From: Cylindrotheca closterium
Taxonomy: Eukaryota; Bacillariophyta; Bacillariophyceae; Bacillariales; Bacillariaceae
Length of the DNA stretch: 64,000 nt
Direction: 5' to 3'
NCBI GenBank assembly: GCA_933822405.4
Contig: CAKOGP040002424.1
Location: 120,251 to 184,250, forward strand
Position 1 is the stretch's first letter, and each line of letters opens with the position of its first letter. The notes under the pieces were generated by a model. The model was not told where the DNA came from and did not search any database. It saw only the letters and a list, made by a program, of their open reading frames with translations. The position numbers and the translations under genes were made by a program. Of the stretch, positions 63,301 to 64,000 are shown one piece after another.

Positions 63301-64000
63301 AAAGTTGGAAGTCTGGGACTACTAGTACTACTTTGGAGAAGAAAGACCACGCCTTTGAGACAGAATTATTGGCGCGGCAACTGGAAAACCGTCCCGGCAC
63401 CATTGAGGTTTGGCGCAAATTTGTACAGAAGCTCGGACCACTAGGACATTGTGAGAATGGCACTGCACCTGACGAATCTACTACTGATTGCCCTCCTCGA
63501 GATGATTGCATTGTGAACCACTCGAAAGACTGGTGGGGCTCCAGCCGCAAATGGTGGATTGGGAGTCTGTTGCACATGGACTCTTTGAAAATAGCGCGGA
63601 GGTGGAAACCTTATATCAACGGAGTGATTGAGAAACTGGAAGAACCATCGAACATGCCAGAATGTGCTCCATACGTTCCCCATTTCCCGGAGCATGATGA
63701 TTACGACACTGTGAAATCATTGGAGGAGACTTGGACAAGCTGGCTTCCGTTGGAAACAATAGGACTGCATACAAACAAATGTGAAGGCGATCGAGCAACA
63801 TGCTTTGATGACAAGCTACCCGATCGAACAGTCCCCCGAAATAGCTCTGATATGCTGGAAGATATGGAACAGAAAGAAGAAGAAGACACAGAGTTTCGTC
63901 TCCCAAGTTTGGGGCCGTCTACCGTGCAGGTGGAATTGACGTGCTTCAAACTGTTTATTTTTGCTCATCTCAATCATGATGATTATATCACTCAAATGGA
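60342..64000 (+). CDS. Very large unrecognised protein, 3' end beyond the window
   Basis: I translated the frame from the ATG at 60342 to the window edge and found no stop: 1219 complete codons, unspliced so far. The N-terminus (MLSLRELIAQQSQ) is Gln/Ser-rich and then strongly acidic (DDDDNDE, GDDDDDIDNGGYDD). Residues about 190-320 are highly charged and likely coiled coil (RERVLRRDRDVERYQ, RKFKQQERQKHQA). After about 345 the sequence looks globular, with WEYGKAYPSKEDLAEFDYEKL, HIRHFRAIAMRQL, and LAANLLLYHEHSWTDPELVAEHLGL. There is one short hydrophobic stretch (WYIGALASCLLLCSG), no signal peptide and no motif I can assign. The acidic and coiled N-terminus suggests a nuclear protein, but this is weak inference. 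The end lies outside the window. Confidence 0.85.
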   Translation, partial: MLSLRELIAQQSQESIDTTVQQQSQESSSVQQEEINPSRRDNDGSNNSTTTVLSSPKLELDQNDNIWKRKAKAIQVSPPRHGRKRIKPNLVEEIDDDDNDESSQGEEWFGDDDDDIDNGGYDDAENDHVDRNVAFQELSKSLPQALSAIYSHSSSSFPHDKTQQLSILNRALHSKHKSVTFQSRVERLQPRTKQVRKRYSKNHIETETVEEARERVLRRDRDVERYQVAQRWQNRKINYTLEKDVNNVFGYRVHRVLARKFKQQERQKHQAIRDQQQRELQIKQEERQRGLVDYDSEDEQNQLLDRLTQNSAVSETIQTQEEEDMAEQEIKDPSIPLKDQMDFWEYGKAYPSKEDLAEFDYEKLFSFQPVQTLAELAEQAKINKLTPAERRIRQSQTMSISAFLKMRPEKKTETPSPRYFFPNSHGSTETLDQFGHIRHFRAIAMRQLSSRSLSESTENRLIRALLVKRNHGRIKGPVADFSSLPTYKTMTHQLAANLLLYHEHSWTDPELVAEHLGLTGDLAGFTGTAVQVVDFFKARRDFCKKHYLRGKKDLIEEKTNGTIANGTDETLRDQSDNAQTKEVGSFGELLPSSSLFAHIPGTKAPVPEMPLEPAAMLFGPVDKHAKFFHKSKIGETTSRLIVSTFLCRMAKQHSSDTFASGEASSNPSEDLKAFMEEYVQIHSSKTSNFFGRMHGMVNVANVHYYKSLMSYCSLLANGCPLPASTNEAIKVEDREDDDMYATEGVCKQAREIVSVLQSHVGCAEVAKFPRLRIVFSLAQIASSLPESAADILSQAVDGEQVRTPLDLFKQTLEHMEEREMIVSQKDFPDDDTVDVGNLEYLFFQASKTLQENIQVDALDLDHHLWYIGALASCLLLCSGNRIGGGAHMYPSRKSRMTFYGYSKSLPHEVRYKLPKFDDMRQALSSAIKMLFQLASYQKGSKVHLAVCSLLDWKEVVALLAGDSGPSKCDDICRLYSHHAKKWALSDQSWKSGTTSTTLEKKDHAFETELLARQLENRPGTIEVWRKFVQKLGPLGHCENGTAPDESTTDCPPRDDCIVNHSKDWWGSSRKWWIGSLLHMDSLKIARRWKPYINGVIEKLEEPSNMPECAPYVPHFPEHDDYDTVKSLEETWTSWLPLETIGLHTNKCEGDRATCFDDKLPDRTVPRNSSDMLEDMEQKEEEDTEFRLPSLGPSTVQVELTCFKLFIFAHLNHDDYITQM

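Noticed and set aside
1..64000. tRNA, rRNA, CRISPR arrays and bacterial operon features
   Set aside because: No cloverleaf with a T-loop consensus, no rRNA-like segment and no regularly spaced repeat array was seen. The genes are eukaryotic.

Overview
The window looks like nuclear DNA of a diatom, probably a raphid pennate. The signs are short GT-AG introns (about 43 to 84 nt), a tandem family of DUF6824 proteins (a domain typical of diatoms), nuclear genes whose products carry signal peptides with an AF/ASF-type plastid-import motif (SmpB, a pseudouridine synthase), and PSEAPS-like linkers in a wall-type surface protein. The species call is inference. There are no tRNA, rRNA or CRISPR features that I can support.

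Region 1 (1-19182) holds two nearly identical 8.5-kb tyrosine-recombinase retrotransposons in the same orientation (minus strand), at 673-9188 and 10692-19182. Each encodes a Gag-like protein, a reverse transcriptase/RNase H and a tyrosine recombinase. Each is bounded by split direct repeats in the order A1-ORFs-B1-A2-spacer-B2, the PAT/Ngaro arrangement of the DIRS order. Copy 1 has all frames open. Copy 2 has a 25-bp deletion that breaks RT/RNase H. Between them sits one host gene, a fused OHCU decarboxylase/HIU hydrolase (allantoin synthase, ureide pathway).

Region 2 (19183-26448) holds two copies of a spliced gene for a membrane-anchored, proline-rich, Cys-containing surface protein. The second copy retains the uninterrupted target site of element 2, so the element ends can be defined to the base. 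The block ends at a 10-N gap whose flanks repeat exactly 127 bp, a signature of de Bruijn assembly.

Region 3 (28033-38497) holds a trithorax/MLL-type histone methyltransferase of about 2005 aa, a plastid-targeted SmpB, a NOL8-like nucleolar protein and a plastid-type RluA-family pseudouridine synthase.

Region 4 (about 38.8-51.6 kb) is a tandem array of five DUF6824 genes in units of about 2.5 kb with conserved non-coding boxes, and a second 10-N gap with 127-bp flanking repeats.

Region 5 (51739-64000) holds a three-exon NDUFAF5-like methyltransferase, a second RluA/TruC-type pseudouridine synthase, a five-exon kinesin with a hydrophobic C-terminal tail, the rRNA-processing protein ESF1, and a very large unrecognised ORF that runs off the right edge. 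Much of regions 3 and 5 encodes RNA-modification and ribosome-biogenesis functions (NOL8-like, ESF1, two pseudouridine synthases, SmpB), but nothing suggests co-transcription.
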